Shown one piece after another: positions 1 through 11,399 of a stretch of 64,000 nucleotides of DNA. A model generated the notes under the pieces. The model searched no databases. It was given only the letters and a program-made list of their open reading frames with translations, and was not told the DNA's origin. The position numbers and the translations under genes were made by a program. Source of the DNA: Gymnodinialimonas sp. 57CJ19 (GTDB lineage Bacteria > Pseudomonadota > Alphaproteobacteria > Rhodobacterales > Rhodobacteraceae). The stretch is taken from positions 2,764,001 through 2,828,000 of the forward strand of contig NZ_CP151587.1 of assembly GCF_038396845.1 (NCBI RefSeq). Reading direction: 5' to 3'. Each line of letters starts with the position of its first letter. Position 1 is the first letter of the stretch.

Positions 1-1
1 A

Positions 2-286
2 GATGCGCTAAAGCACTGGAAACTCAGCTGGATTGACGTGGAAGGCCTGAAGAAGTGGGACGCCTATAGCGATGCTATCGCGGAAACGCTGGAACGCTCA
101 CACACGGCGGCGGCACCTTGGACGGTGATCCGTTCCGACGATAAGCGCCGTGCGCGGCTGGCGGTGATCCGCGCCGTGTTGCAGGGGCTGGATTACGACA
201 GCAAAAACGCGGAACTGGTGGGCGTGCCCGATCCCGCAATCACCGGCGGGCCGGACATGTGGACAGATCCCGGTGCGGCCAACTGA
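2..286 (+). CDS. ppk2: Polyphosphate kinase 2 (PPK2), C-terminal fragment
   Basis: This is the 3' end of a gene that begins before the window; the frame is open from base 2 to the stop at 286. The visible residues carry the family's C-terminal tract: a WKLS segment, a Trp-Asp-Ala-Tyr segment, then a T-x-x-APW-x-V segment followed by the DDK/R-x-R-A-R stretch. PPK2 enzymes move phosphate between polyphosphate and nucleotides in the cytoplasm. The stop overlaps the start of the TetR gene by one base (TGATG), so the two are probably translationally coupled. The catalytic Walker motifs are outside the window, so the subclass cannot be assigned. Confidence 0.85.
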   Translation, partial: DALKHWKLSWIDVEGLKKWDAYSDAIAETLERSHTAAAPWTVIRSDDKRRARLAVIRAVLQGLDYDSKNAELVGVPDPAITGGPDMWTDPGAAN

Positions 287-903
287 TGTCCAAACGCGGC
301 TACCATCACGGCAACCTCAAGCAGGCTCTGGTCGATGCGGCCTTGCACCTGATCGAGGCGAAAGGCCCGACAGGATTCACCCTGTCGGAGGCGGCGAAGA
401 CGGCAGGCGTGACCCCTGCGGCGGTCTATCGCCACTTTGATGGGCGCGAAGAACTGATCGCGGAATGCGCGCGCCAGGGCCACGAGATTTTTGCGGACCT
501 GATGGTCCATGCCTTCAACGGCGGACAGCCTTCGGCCCTTGCGGCGTTCGAAGCGACGGGCCGCGCCTATCTGGCGTTTGCCCGCAAATTCCCCGGCCAT
601 TACATGGCGATGTTTGAATCCGGCACCTCGGTCAATGCGACGCCGGAATTGGCTGCGGCCGCGAACAAATCCAGCGCCATTCTGGAGCACGCTGCTGAGG
701 CACTCTCCGAGCATATCCCGCCGGAAAAGCGCCCGCCGTCATCGATGTTCTCCGCCCACATCTGGGCCATGTCCCACGGTGTGGTAGAGCTTTTTGCCCG
801 CGGTCGCCCCGGTGCCATTGCGCCCTTCCCGCCCGAAGATTTGCTAGAGGCCGGTATTGGCATTTACTTGCGTGGCCTGGGGTTGATCGACCCGGACGCT
901 TAG
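286..903 (+). CDS. TetR family transcriptional regulator
   Basis: A 205-residue DNA-binding repressor. The N-terminal helix-turn-helix lies at about residues 31-52 (FTLSEAA...GVTPAAVYRHF), the usual TetR pattern. The C-terminal half is helical and resembles the ligand domain called WHG or TetR_C_13. I chose the ATG at 286 because the protein then begins [11 protein letters not shown], typical for this subfamily, and because that start overlaps the ppk2 stop. The context suggests co-transcription with ppk2. The ligand is unknown. The gene converges with the PAS protein gene and overlaps its end by about 60 bases. Confidence 0.85.
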   Translation: MSKRGYHHGNLKQALVDAALHLIEAKGPTGFTLSEAAKTAGVTPAAVYRHFDGREELIAECARQGHEIFADLMVHAFNGGQPSALAAFEATGRAYLAFARKFPGHYMAMFESGTSVNATPELAAAANKSSAILEHAAEALSEHIPPEKRPPSSMFSAHIWAMSHGVVELFARGRPGAIAPFPPEDLLEAGIGIYLRGLGLIDPDA

Positions 904-2136
904 GCGACTTTCAACGGAAAGCTCCTTGCGCAGGATGCTTTGGATGCGGCCGCTGTGGGTTTCAATACTGCTTAGGCAGGATTGCGTGAGTGTCTGGAAC
1001 CGGTGCAACTGCATGATGATCTCTCCCATACTGCCCGTGGGATCACCGATGCGGGCGGTTTCAATCTCACTCATCACCCGCATGATGTTGAGCCCCGACA
1101 GGGTCCGCTTCAACGTCAAACAAGCGCCTGCAAACTCTGCCAATGTGCGCAAAACATCTTCCAGAACCTCCTGCCCCTGTTCGGTCTGTTTTGGGTGCTG
1201 CGCCTTGAGGCGATCCATTTCATCATAGGTGAAAGCGGCGAATTGGCGGTCCGGTTCGGCCCCGAATTGCACGATGATCTCGCTCAACATGCTGACGGCG
1301 CAGTTCACGAAAAGGCCGCGACCCAGGCATTCCGCCACATGATCCAATCCGTCAAGAAACGGCTTGATCCCGGATTTGATATTCGTCGCAATCTCATGAA
1401 AATTGGAGGAAATCACCCCTAGGGGCGCGGCGCATTCGCCTAACCGCGTGGCGTGGACGCGCATGTTCTTGGGGGAATCCTCGATGGCTTTGAAGCCATC
1501 GATGATGGTTTGCCCTTCGGTTCGGATCGTCTCCAGGAATGTGAGCATTTCTGCAAAACGCTCCATCCGGTTATTGGGGCCACGGGCAATCAACGCATCG
1601 CGCGCGCGAATTTCCTGGGACAATGACGCTGACATGAAACTGGCGTAATCGGCGTAGCCGAGATCCATCAGCCGCGCCAAAAGCGCCTGCGCGCTTTCTT
1701 CCGGCGTCACCTCGCCCGTCTTTTCCAAGGCGCGGATGTCGGCATATAGGGATTTGGCCGTGTCCGACATTGGGCTGGTGGGCTTCAGACGAACCGAAAC
1801 GAATTCGTCATCTTGGGCGATCACAATCGCATAGACCCAATAATATCCCCCATCCTTGGCCCGGTTTTTCACATAAGCGCCAAGGGGTTCGCCTGCCAAG
1901 ATGGCTTTCCACATCAGCCAGAAGACGGCCTTGGGCATATCATCATGGCGCACCATCTTGTGAGGCGAGCCGACCAGTTCATCCCACTGATAGCCGCTGA
2001 CGCGACAGAAAACGCCATTCCCGCCGCGAATGATCCCTCGTCTGTCAGCGCGCGAAAAGAACAACTCCTCGGGGTGAAATGGTGTCTCCCGGTTTGTGTT
2101 TCTGGGCTGCACCCCAACGGCGACTTCTTTCGGCAT
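844..2136 (-). CDS. PAS domain protein, Aer-like sensor
   Basis: A 430-residue cytoplasmic protein. Residues about 25-125 form a PAS domain of the aerotaxis (Aer) type, with PHKMVRHDDMP and the following AKDGGYYWVYA as landmarks. The remaining 300 residues are predicted helical with no membrane segment. I see no HAMP domain, methyl-accepting signalling hairpin, kinase or GGDEF domain. It may sense redox or oxygen through a bound flavin, but the output is unknown. It lies on the same strand as sufS, 81 bases downstream of it, where Rhodobacterales often have sufT/sufA-type genes. Co-transcription with suf is possible but unproven. Confidence 0.75.
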   Translation of the reverse strand: MPKEVAVGVQPRNTNRETPFHPEELFFSRADRRGIIRGGNGVFCRVSGYQWDELVGSPHKMVRHDDMPKAVFWLMWKAILAGEPLGAYVKNRAKDGGYYWVYAIVIAQDDEFVSVRLKPTSPMSDTAKSLYADIRALEKTGEVTPEESAQALLARLMDLGYADYASFMSASLSQEIRARDALIARGPNNRMERFAEMLTFLETIRTEGQTIIDGFKAIEDSPKNMRVHATRLGECAAPLGVISSNFHEIATNIKSGIKPFLDGLDHVAECLGRGLFVNCAVSMLSEIIVQFGAEPDRQFAAFTYDEMDRLKAQHPKQTEQGQEVLEDVLRTLAEFAGACLTLKRTLSGLNIMRVMSEIETARIGDPTGSMGEIIMQLHRFQTLTQSCLSSIETHSGRIQSILRKELSVESRLSVRVDQPQATQVNANTGL

Positions 2137-2217
2137 GTATGAGACCTTTCTGGTAGGCCTCTTTCGTCTCAGATGCGTCTTACAATATCCTTAACGCACA
2201 GGTCTTGCGGCATCACG

Positions 2218-3441
2218 TCAGGCGAAAAGCTCGTGGCACAGCTCCAGCGCGTCGATCAGCGTATCGACCTCGGCGCGCGTATTGTACATTCCGAAGGACG
2301 CGCGAGCGGTGGCGTTAACGCCCATGTGTTCCATCAAGGGCTGCGCACAATGGTGCCCTGCCCGTACCGCCACGCCCTTCTTGTCGAGCACGGTAGAGAT
2401 GTCATGGGCATGGGCTGCGCCGGACATGGTGAAACTGAAAATAGCCCCCTTGCTGGCGGAATTACCCTGCACGTTCAACCAGTTGAGCCCCTTCAGGCGC
2501 GTGCCAGCATAGGCCGCGATATCGGCTTCGTGGGCGGCGATGTTCTCCATCCCGATATCCATCAGATATTCCAACGCGACACCAAGGCCGATCTGCTGGA
2601 CGATGCCCGGCGTGCCGGCCTCAAACTTCATCGGCGGGTCGTTCCAAGTGATGACCTCTCGGCTCACTTCCCGGATCATGTCGCCGCCCCCCATGAAGGG
2701 GCGCATCTCGTCCATGCGGGACCGTTTGATGTGGATCGCGCCCGAGCCGCTGGGGCCGTAAAGCTTGTGACCGGTGATCGCGTAGAAATCCGCCCCAATG
2801 GCATCCACATTCACCGGCATATGGACCGAGGATTGAGAGCCATCCACCAACACCGCAACGCCACGGGCGTGGGCGGCATCGACGACGGTTTTCACGTCGA
2901 AGACGCTGCCCAAGACATTGGACATATGGGTCATGGCGACCAGTTTGGTACGCGGGGTCATGGCGTCAATGACCGCTTGCGGATCAAGGTCACCGTTGGC
3001 ATCCACATCGACCCAGACCAGTTTCACCCCTTGGCGTTCGCGCAGGAAGTGCCATGGCACGATATTTGCGTGGTGTTCGGCGACGGTCAGAATGATCTCA
3101 TCACCCGCTTCCATGCGTGGCATGGCCCAGGAATAGGCCACTAGATTGATCGCTTCGGTTGTGCCTGTGGTGAAGACGATTTCTTCTTCATCGGCGGCGC
3201 CAAGGAACCGCGCGATGGTGGCGCGGGTGCCTTCATATTTCTCGGTCGCAAGGTTGCTCAGGTAGTGCAAGCCCCTGTGCACATTCGCATATTCCTGCGA
3301 ATAGGCCTGCGTAATCGCATCAATCACCACCTGCGGCTTCTGGGCCGAGGCGCCATTGTCGAGATAGACCAAGGGTTTGCCGTTGACCTCTCGCGAGAGG
3401 ATCGGGAAATCGGCGCGGATCGCCTCTACATCATAGGTCAT
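2218..3441 (-). CDS. sufS: Cysteine desulfurase SufS
   Basis: A PLP-dependent class V aminotransferase-fold enzyme of 407 residues that takes sulfur from cysteine, as a persulfide, for Fe-S cluster building. The PLP lysine is K226 (ITGHKLYGP). The catalytic cysteine is C365 in the R-A-G-H-H-C-A-Q motif that marks group II (SufS) desulfurases. It is the last suf gene of the minus-strand locus. No sufE or sufU partner is visible in this window. A GC-rich inverted repeat (3450-3471) lies just upstream of its start, between it and the YIP1-like gene. Confidence 0.95.
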   Translation of the reverse strand: MTYDVEAIRADFPILSREVNGKPLVYLDNGASAQKPQVVIDAITQAYSQEYANVHRGLHYLSNLATEKYEGTRATIARFLGAADEEEIVFTTGTTEAINLVAYSWAMPRMEAGDEIILTVAEHHANIVPWHFLRERQGVKLVWVDVDANGDLDPQAVIDAMTPRTKLVAMTHMSNVLGSVFDVKTVVDAAHARGVAVLVDGSQSSVHMPVNVDAIGADFYAITGHKLYGPSGSGAIHIKRSRMDEMRPFMGGGDMIREVSREVITWNDPPMKFEAGTPGIVQQIGLGVALEYLMDIGMENIAAHEADIAAYAGTRLKGLNWLNVQGNSASKGAIFSFTMSGAAHAHDISTVLDKKGVAVRAGHHCAQPLMEHMGVNATARASFGMYNTRAEVDTLIDALELCHELFA

Positions 3442-3504
3442 GGGAAAGACCGCCCGTATCTTGGGGGGCGGCCTTGGGGGCCGTCCGGTGTTGGTAAGAA
3501 AGGT

Positions 3505-4044
3505 TCAAGGGGTGGCCCCTTCAGGGTTTGTTTCCGCCTCTCGCAGACAGATGCTCCAGAACCCAAGGAAAGAGCCGATGACGATCACGCCCGCGATTTG
3601 CTGCGCCGGACCGGGGCCGATGAAGCCCGAGACCAGGCCGTGAAACAGCCACGCGGGGCTGGACGCCAGAAGCGCCCAAAACAGTGCCAGACGCGCCGAA
3701 TAGAAGCTGCCACGCCCGCCGAAAAGACGCGCGATGATATGGGTCAGCCCGCCGATGAGGTAAAACATCAGCGGCCAGACCAGCAGCCACGCAAAGCCGG
3801 TGATGGCAATTTCGGCCTGGAACGTTGCCACCTGGTCCGAGGCTTTGGTGGCCGTCGCCAACCACTCTTGCTGTTCCAACGTATTGGCCCTTTGCAAGCG
3901 TGGCAGCTGGCCGACAAAGATCATCAGACAGGCCGCGAACAGCAGCGCCAGCGCCCGATCTTCTCGAACGCCCATCGCCAGCAGCTTGCGCATCACCGCA
4001 CGCGGCCTGCGCCAGGTTGCGACCATATCTTGGCTTACGCTCAT
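3505..4044 (-). CDS. YIP1-like integral membrane protein in the suf operon
   Basis: A 179-residue protein with about four hydrophobic segments (around residues 32-50, 83-105, 118-138 and 147-168) and short polar loops, resembling the bacterial YIP1 family. The start at 4044 is 3 bases past the sufD stop, so it is certainly part of the suf transcript. Proteins of this kind recur beside sufD in Rhodobacterales genomes. Its role is unknown; a membrane role connected to Fe-S assembly is only inferred from position. Confidence 0.75.
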   Translation of the reverse strand: MSVSQDMVATWRRPRAVMRKLLAMGVREDRALALLFAACLMIFVGQLPRLQRANTLEQQEWLATATKASDQVATFQAEIAITGFAWLLVWPLMFYLIGGLTHIIARLFGGRGSFYSARLALFWALLASSPAWLFHGLVSGFIGPGPAQQIAGVIVIGSFLGFWSICLREAETNPEGATP

Positions 4045-4047
4045 GGA

Positions 4048-5340
4048 TCAGCCGGCCCGCCGGCGCACCAGCCATTCTTCGAGCCGCGCGGTGACGTCAT
4101 CGCGGATCGCTTCATCGGCGATTTCCTCGATGGCTTCGGCCAGGAAGGCAAGAACCAAAAGGTCTGTCGCCTGATCCACGGGCACGCCGCGCGATTGCAG
4201 GTAGAACATCGCCTCTTCGTCGATCGCGCCGGTGGTGGAGCCATGAGAGCAGATCACATCGTCGGCGTAGATCTCCAACTCGGGTTTGGCCTGAAAACTG
4301 CTGTCTTCGTCGAGGAGAAGTGACTGGCTGATTTGATAGCCATCGGTCTTCTGCGCCCCCGCTTTCACAAGGATCTTGCCTTGGAATACGCCCTCGGCCC
4401 CGTTGCGCAGGACCTTTTTGAAGACTTGGCGGCTTTCACAATCCACCGCGTCGTGGGTGATGAAAACTGTGTCATCGTGATGGAAATCGGCGCTCTTGCC
4501 ATCTCCGAGGGCCGCGCCTGCCACATGGGCCATGGCGTTGTCTCCCACGATGTCGATGACATGCTCGTTGCGCGTGGTCACGCCGTTGGCCGTCGTGGTG
4601 AACGACTTGTAAAGCGACCCCGCGCCCACACGGGCAAAGATATGGGTCGCGGCACGGCGTTCATGGTCGCGGCCTTGGGCGCAGACGTGATGGAACGCGC
4701 CGCCGTCGGCCACGTCGATTTCCAAGCATTTGTTAAAACGCGCAGCGGCGGGGCCGACCTCCAGCAAGGTCAGCTCGGCACCGGTTTCGACCCGCACCAG
4801 ATGGTGCAACATGACCTCTGACCGCTCATCGCGGTGCAAGTAGATCAGCGCTACGGGCTTTTCGGCCTTGGCGGTGGCCCGGATCACGACGCCGTCGGTG
4901 GCAAAGGCGGTGTTGAGCGCCGCAAGGGGACGCGCCACGGGGTCCTGGCCCGCAGTTTCCCGGGTGCCGTAGAAATCCTTGGCCCAATGAATGTCCTTGG
5001 CCAAGACGTCTTCCAGACGCTCAATCTCCAGACCCGCCATGGCGAGATCATCGGACTTGTCGGCATCAAACACGCCATCGACAAAAACGACCTTGAGGCG
5101 GTCGATATCCGCGAACAAGGGCGTCTCGGTCGGGTCGTGGAACACGGCCGCACGCGGTGTGTTGGCCTGCGTCAAAGTGGCGGGATCGGTGTAGCGCCAA
5201 TATTCATCACGGCGCGTGGGCAACCCCATTTCGCGCACCCGCGCGAGGGCTGCGCCACGGGCATCGGGCGCGTTGTCTGGCATCGTCAGCGCGGCAATCC
5301 GCGCTTCGGTCAGATCGAGTTTTGCAGCCGGATTGGCCAT
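4048..5340 (-). CDS. sufD: Fe-S cluster assembly protein SufD
   Basis: A 430-residue component of the SufBCD scaffold. SufD pairs with SufB and is bound by the ATPase SufC, and is linked to iron entry into the nascent cluster. The C-terminal half shows the SufB/SufD core beta-helix signature (ILVKAGAQKTDGYQISQSLLL, then AKPELEIYADDVICSHGSTTG). Its ATG directly abuts the TAA of sufC. The YIP1-like gene follows after 3 bases. Confidence 0.95.
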   Translation of the reverse strand: MANPAAKLDLTEARIAALTMPDNAPDARGAALARVREMGLPTRRDEYWRYTDPATLTQANTPRAAVFHDPTETPLFADIDRLKVVFVDGVFDADKSDDLAMAGLEIERLEDVLAKDIHWAKDFYGTRETAGQDPVARPLAALNTAFATDGVVIRATAKAEKPVALIYLHRDERSEVMLHHLVRVETGAELTLLEVGPAAARFNKCLEIDVADGGAFHHVCAQGRDHERRAATHIFARVGAGSLYKSFTTTANGVTTRNEHVIDIVGDNAMAHVAGAALGDGKSADFHHDDTVFITHDAVDCESRQVFKKVLRNGAEGVFQGKILVKAGAQKTDGYQISQSLLLDEDSSFQAKPELEIYADDVICSHGSTTGAIDEEAMFYLQSRGVPVDQATDLLVLAFLAEAIEEIADEAIRDDVTARLEEWLVRRRAG

Positions 5341-6096
<756 letters not shown>

Positions 6097-6108
6097 GTTC
6101 TATCCTCT

Positions 6109-6900
6109 TCATGGAGTTGTTCCGGCACGCAGTTCGGCCGGAAAATGTCGGTGAAGGCTCTCGCGGCAACGCGCGATACCTTCGGTATAGGGAAGCGGTC
6201 CATCCTGGGCGGCGCGGGCCGCTTTGGGGACATCGTCAACCTCGACCGGGGCGATCAAGTCGCGCCCGATAGAGGCCGCATAGTCGTGGTATTTCAGACG
6301 GCCCTGTGTGTCAGGGTCCATCCATGTGTTCGCAACGCCGTAGGCATCGGCCACGATCAACCCATGCAGAGAGGCGCTGAACACATGGGCCGAAGACGCG
6401 ATTTCACGGCATACGGTTTCGGGATCAAGGCGCACGTCGATCAAATGCAGCGCCGGGTCGGCCTCGACCATATCAACGAAGCGGGGGTCCTCCATCTGGC
6501 TGTGATGGGGCACGATCGCCACGCGGTCGTGACGTTCCGTGACAGGGCCAAGGGCCTCATCCGCCAACAGGCCCGGATCGCCGAACTCGGTCATTTTCAG
6601 GCGCAGGAACGCGGCCGAGATCGGGCCGCGCAGAAGCCGCACCCGGACGTTTTCCAGGAAATCCTTGCGATAGAACGGGTTCAACAGCCCCGTACCCCAC
6701 AAAATCGGCCCCTCGCCACGCGAGTGATCTGTCCAGTGTTTGGAGATCACATGCATGAGTGAGCCAAGCGCAAACAGCTCTGCCTGTTTCGGGCGCGCGT
6801 TCACGACCTTCCTGCCCGAAACGTGTTCCACGATCAGGTGCGACAGCGCATCGCCGAAATTCGGCGCGGGCCAATAGTAGAGGCGGATCGGATCACTCAT
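6109..6900 (-). CDS. Polysaccharide pyruvyl transferase family protein (ExoV-like)
   Basis: A 263-residue protein of the polysaccharide pyruvyl transferase fold, which adds pyruvate ketals to exopolysaccharide or cell-envelope sugars. Landmarks are the N-terminal YYWPAPNFGDALS, the central WGTGLLNP, and the C-terminal FSASLHGLIVADAYG, the family's most conserved block. Its ATG overlaps the stop of the FkbM gene upstream (6897-6900). It is the third member of a coupled three-gene cassette that interrupts sufB-sufC. The substrate cannot be told from sequence. Confidence 0.82.
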   Translation of the reverse strand: MSDPIRLYYWPAPNFGDALSHLIVEHVSGRKVVNARPKQAELFALGSLMHVISKHWTDHSRGEGPILWGTGLLNPFYRKDFLENVRVRLLRGPISAAFLRLKMTEFGDPGLLADEALGPVTERHDRVAIVPHHSQMEDPRFVDMVEADPALHLIDVRLDPETVCREIASSAHVFSASLHGLIVADAYGVANTWMDPDTQGRLKYHDYAASIGRDLIAPVEVDDVPKAARAAQDGPLPYTEGIARCRESLHRHFPAELRAGTTP

Positions 6901-7757
6901 CCCCGTCCCTCCTTGCGCGGTGCGGCAGCCTTTCGGCCCGCAAACAGCTTTGCCGCCGCGTCACGGGCGCGGGCGTCGGGCACGGAAAGGTCGTCCCCCC
7001 GCTCTTCTGGGACACAAAGAAAATTGCGGTTTTCCTTGTAGTGTTTGATCGAGGCCGGAAGCTCAAACCCATTGGCCAAACGCCAATCGGCAAAGTCATG
7101 GATGTTGGCGCGGTCCACTTCAACCAGCAGCACAGGGCGCGTGCGTCGGATGGTTTTCTGCAACCCGCGCAGCACCTCCATCTCCATCCCTTCCACGTCG
7201 ATCTTGATGAAATGGGGCGTCTCGTCGGTCAGGAAGTCATCGGGGCGCAGGGTCGCAATCTCTCCCTCTCCGGCGACCATGCGGGCCGCGCCAAGGTTCT
7301 TTTGCCGATCAGTCATGGCAAAACCTTCGGCGTCCACATCGGACGCGCCGAAGCCCACATAGTCAAACACCGTTTGGTCTTGGAGGCCGTTCATCACAAG
7401 GTTCAGAACCAAAAGCCGGTAGGCCAGGGGATTGGGCTCGAACGGGATTAAACGCCCGGCCTGGCAGAAGAGGCCAGCATAGAGGCTGTGGTTGCCGACA
7501 TTGGCGCCGATATCCAGAAACGTACCGCCCTTGGGCAGGTAGGTGCGCATCAGGTCCAATTCCTGCGGCTCAAAAAAGCGCTTGTTGCGATGGCTGCGCT
7601 GGATCGGATCGCGTTCCATGTTGGTGGCAAACCGCACGTCTTTGCTGTCGATCTCACACTCAGTGATCTCGATCGCACCGGGTACGTCAGGCAACAGAGC
7701 TGCCAGCACCGGGTCCGCGTTACAAATCGCGCGAGCTTGTTCCAACACGCTATGCAT
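6897..7757 (-). CDS. FkbM family methyltransferase
   Basis: A 286-residue SAM-dependent methyltransferase. Motif I (SAM binding) is FLDIGANVGNHSLY at about residues 98-111. The FkbM block IKIDVEGMEMEVLRG lies at about residues 190-205. FkbM enzymes O-methylate sugars or other hydroxyls and are common in surface glycan clusters. The start overlaps the previous stop as TGATG, and the stop overlaps the next start by 4 bases, so translation of the cassette is tightly coupled. The acceptor is unknown. Confidence 0.85.
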   Translation of the reverse strand: MHSVLEQARAICNADPVLAALLPDVPGAIEITECEIDSKDVRFATNMERDPIQRSHRNKRFFEPQELDLMRTYLPKGGTFLDIGANVGNHSLYAGLFCQAGRLIPFEPNPLAYRLLVLNLVMNGLQDQTVFDYVGFGASDVDAEGFAMTDRQKNLGAARMVAGEGEIATLRPDDFLTDETPHFIKIDVEGMEMEVLRGLQKTIRRTRPVLLVEVDRANIHDFADWRLANGFELPASIKHYKENRNFLCVPEERGDDLSVPDARARDAAAKLFAGRKAAAPRKEGRG

Positions 7758-8662
7758 CAGTTCGCGCCCCCACCAGCCGCGCGCGCGTGCGGGCGTACTC
7801 TGGGCAGCAAATCAATGTAGTCATGGACGGCATCGTCGGTCAGCACGTCGCGCTTCACCAACTCCGTCATTGCCACGACAGCAAGATCCTGAGTCAGCAG
7901 GACACTATCGGCAAGGATCGCGAGATGCTTGAGTTCCTCTGTCTTCAGCGACGCCATATCCGTCATCCCACGCACCAAGGCCGCGTCACCATCGCTAACC
8001 TGACTGCGGTACAGGCCACGTGACAAACGGGCACTGTGGGGGTTTCGGAACCCAATCGCCTTCATGAAAAGGAATTTGTGCAGATAGAACCCATGCTGCG
8101 CCAACTCATTCAGTTGATCATGGAGCAGGGGTTGCCCCTCGTAGATCGGCAAGGCGGCAACTTCGGTGATCACGGCCAATGCCTGCGATATGGCTTTGGG
8201 ACCGTTGCGGAACACCATCTGCTCGCCGCCCTGAATATCGATTTTCAAAAGATCGAACTGAGGTATCTCGTCCAGATCATCCAGTCGGGTCGTGTCCATT
8301 TCGATCCGCTCGAGCACTTTAACCCGGTCCCGGAACTGTCCTGTTGCCTCCGCCAGCGCAAGGTTGGGCTCCAACAACGAGGTAAAGCCACTGTCGGCAC
8401 AGACCTTCAGCTCTGCCCGGTTGCCATCGCCCACTGCCGCGCAAAGGTAGTTTTCGCGCGGGCCTTTCGCCTCCATCAACTTGTCAAAGGCCGCACGCTG
8501 CGGTTCAAATCCCCAGACGTCGCAGGCACCGATCGAGAGCAGACCTTTGTAGGGCGTCTCGTCGAGCGGATTAGCCCCAATGTCGACAACCCTCGTGCGC
8601 CGCTCAGGCGACAAGATCTCGATCATCGCGCGGGCGCGATCTGCATCAAAAGGAACGCTCAC
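7757..8662 (-). CDS. FkbM family methyltransferase, first gene of the glycan cassette
   Basis: A 301-residue SAM-dependent methyltransferase with VVDIGANPLDE as motif I (about residue 26) and FDLLKIDIQGGEQMVF as the FkbM block (about residues 145-160). It is divergent from the next FkbM gene, so this is not a fresh duplication. The start is a GTG at 8662, supported by a GAGG ribosome-binding site about 9 bases upstream. It begins 43 bases after sufB. The C-terminal 100 residues are helical and not recognised. Confidence 0.8.
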   Translation of the reverse strand: MSVPFDADRARAMIEILSPERRTRVVDIGANPLDETPYKGLLSIGACDVWGFEPQRAAFDKLMEAKGPRENYLCAAVGDGNRAELKVCADSGFTSLLEPNLALAEATGQFRDRVKVLERIEMDTTRLDDLDEIPQFDLLKIDIQGGEQMVFRNGPKAISQALAVITEVAALPIYEGQPLLHDQLNELAQHGFYLHKFLFMKAIGFRNPHSARLSRGLYRSQVSDGDAALVRGMTDMASLKTEELKHLAILADSVLLTQDLAVVAMTELVKRDVLTDDAVHDYIDLLPRVRPHARAAGGGAN

Positions 8663-8705
8663 TTCTTTACCTCAATCGTGGTGATGGTCGGGCCCGGTGC
8701 GGGCC

Positions 8706-10235
<1,530 letters not shown>

Positions 10236-10257
10236 CCTGCACCTCCAAACGCCCGCC

Positions 10258-11298
10258 TCAACGGGCGAATTTCTTGTCCCGAGCGGCCAGCCACGCATCG
10301 CAAAATGCCGCGACCTGCCCCTCTGTCACTTCGGGCCCAAGCGATACGCGCAACGCGCTTCCCGCCTCGACCTCGGAATATCCCATCGCGCGTAATACGC
10401 CCGACATCTTCACTTTGCCGCTGGAACACGCCGAGCCCGCAGAAACCGCAAACCCCGCCAAGTCCATCGCCATCACTTGCGTCTCGCCCTTCCACCCCTC
10501 GGTGATAAACATCGAGGTGTTGGGCAAGCGTGCCGCGCCTTTCCCGACTAAAATAGTCGATTTCGCCGCGTCTTCCAGAGTCTTTTCTAGAAATATTCTA
10601 AGTTTGTCCACCGGCTCCCACAATCCGTCGGCCAAATCGCGTGCGGCAGCCTCTGCAGCAGCCCCAAAACCGGCGATCCCAATCAGGTTCTCGGTCCCGT
10701 GGCGACGGCCACTTTCTTGCCCGCCACCGCGGATCTGCGCCTGCACATCCAGACCACGCCGCATCACCAACGCCCCAACGCCTTTGGGGCCACCGACCTT
10801 GTGCGACGACACAAAAACCATATCAATGCCCGCCCAATCAAAGGCCAAAGGCACCTTGCCAAAGCCCTGCGTCCAGTCACTGACCGCCAAACCCTCCGGC
10901 AAATCCTGCAAAATCCCGGTCTCGGAATTGGCCACCTGCACACTGGACCGGGACGGCTCCCCAATCACAACCCGCCCCTGCGCACTCACGTCCAACGGCC
11001 CCTCGCCCCAGGCGCGCACCGCATCATGCTCCACTTCTGCGCAGGCCAGCCCGCGACCGGCCATCGCCAGCGCCGCCGCCTCCGTCGCACCCGACACAAA
11101 CACCACATCGGCCGCCAAGGCACCCAAAGCTTCCGCCACCTGCGCCCTTGCCCGCTCCAACATGGCCTTCGCCGCCCGCCCCTCTTGATGCACGGACGAG
11201 GGGTTTCCGACCAAATCCATCGCCGCCCCCATCGCCGCGCGCGCCTCCGGGCGCAGGGGCGCCGTGGCGTTCCAGTCGAGGTAACTGCGCACTCTCAT
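10258..11298 (-). CDS. Cysteine desulfurase, NifS/IscS type
   Basis: A 346-residue PLP enzyme of group I, distinct from SufS at the other end of the locus. The PLP lysine is K167 ([10 protein letters not shown]) and the mobile-loop cysteine is C291 ([11 protein letters not shown]). It is shorter than typical IscS (about 400 residues), with a compressed middle region. It sits between iscR and sufB, as in other Rhodobacterales suf loci, so it is the likely alternative sulfur donor for SufB. Having both desulfurase groups in one operon suggests division of labour between them (inference). Confidence 0.88.
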   Translation of the reverse strand: MRVRSYLDWNATAPLRPEARAAMGAAMDLVGNPSSVHQEGRAAKAMLERARAQVAEALGALAADVVFVSGATEAAALAMAGRGLACAEVEHDAVRAWGEGPLDVSAQGRVVIGEPSRSSVQVANSETGILQDLPEGLAVSDWTQGFGKVPLAFDWAGIDMVFVSSHKVGGPKGVGALVMRRGLDVQAQIRGGGQESGRRHGTENLIGIAGFGAAAEAAARDLADGLWEPVDKLRIFLEKTLEDAAKSTILVGKGAARLPNTSMFITEGWKGETQVMAMDLAGFAVSAGSACSSGKVKMSGVLRAMGYSEVEAGSALRVSLGPEVTEGQVAAFCDAWLAARDKKFAR

Positions 11299-11328
11299 AA
11301 AACTCTCCGGTCAGCACTCTGGGCTGGC

Positions 11329-11356
11329 TTCATCTTGGCCAATACAACTCACTCCA
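11329..11356 (+). repeat. Dispersed intergenic repeat, copy a
   Basis: The segment TTCATCTTGGCCAATACAAC with its following CTCACTCC closely matches the segment at 38126. Shorter or variant copies are at 43392 and 47551. It lies in the 101-base gap between iscR and the NifS-type desulfurase gene. No coding potential was seen. Confidence 0.55.
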
Positions 11357-11399
11357 ACACCAGCCGCACACAATGCCGCCCGCGTTTCAGCGCTATCGC

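Noticed and set aside
8500..8525. A tRNA T-arm-like GGTTCAAATCC in the FkbM gene, and GGTTCAAAACC at 17213
   Set aside because: Neither is flanked by an acceptor stem or anticodon arm, and both lie inside genes.
6109..8662. Glycan cassette as a recent mobile element
   Set aside because: I found no transposase, integrase, flanking direct repeat or terminal inverted repeat, and the genes are tightly coupled to the operon.
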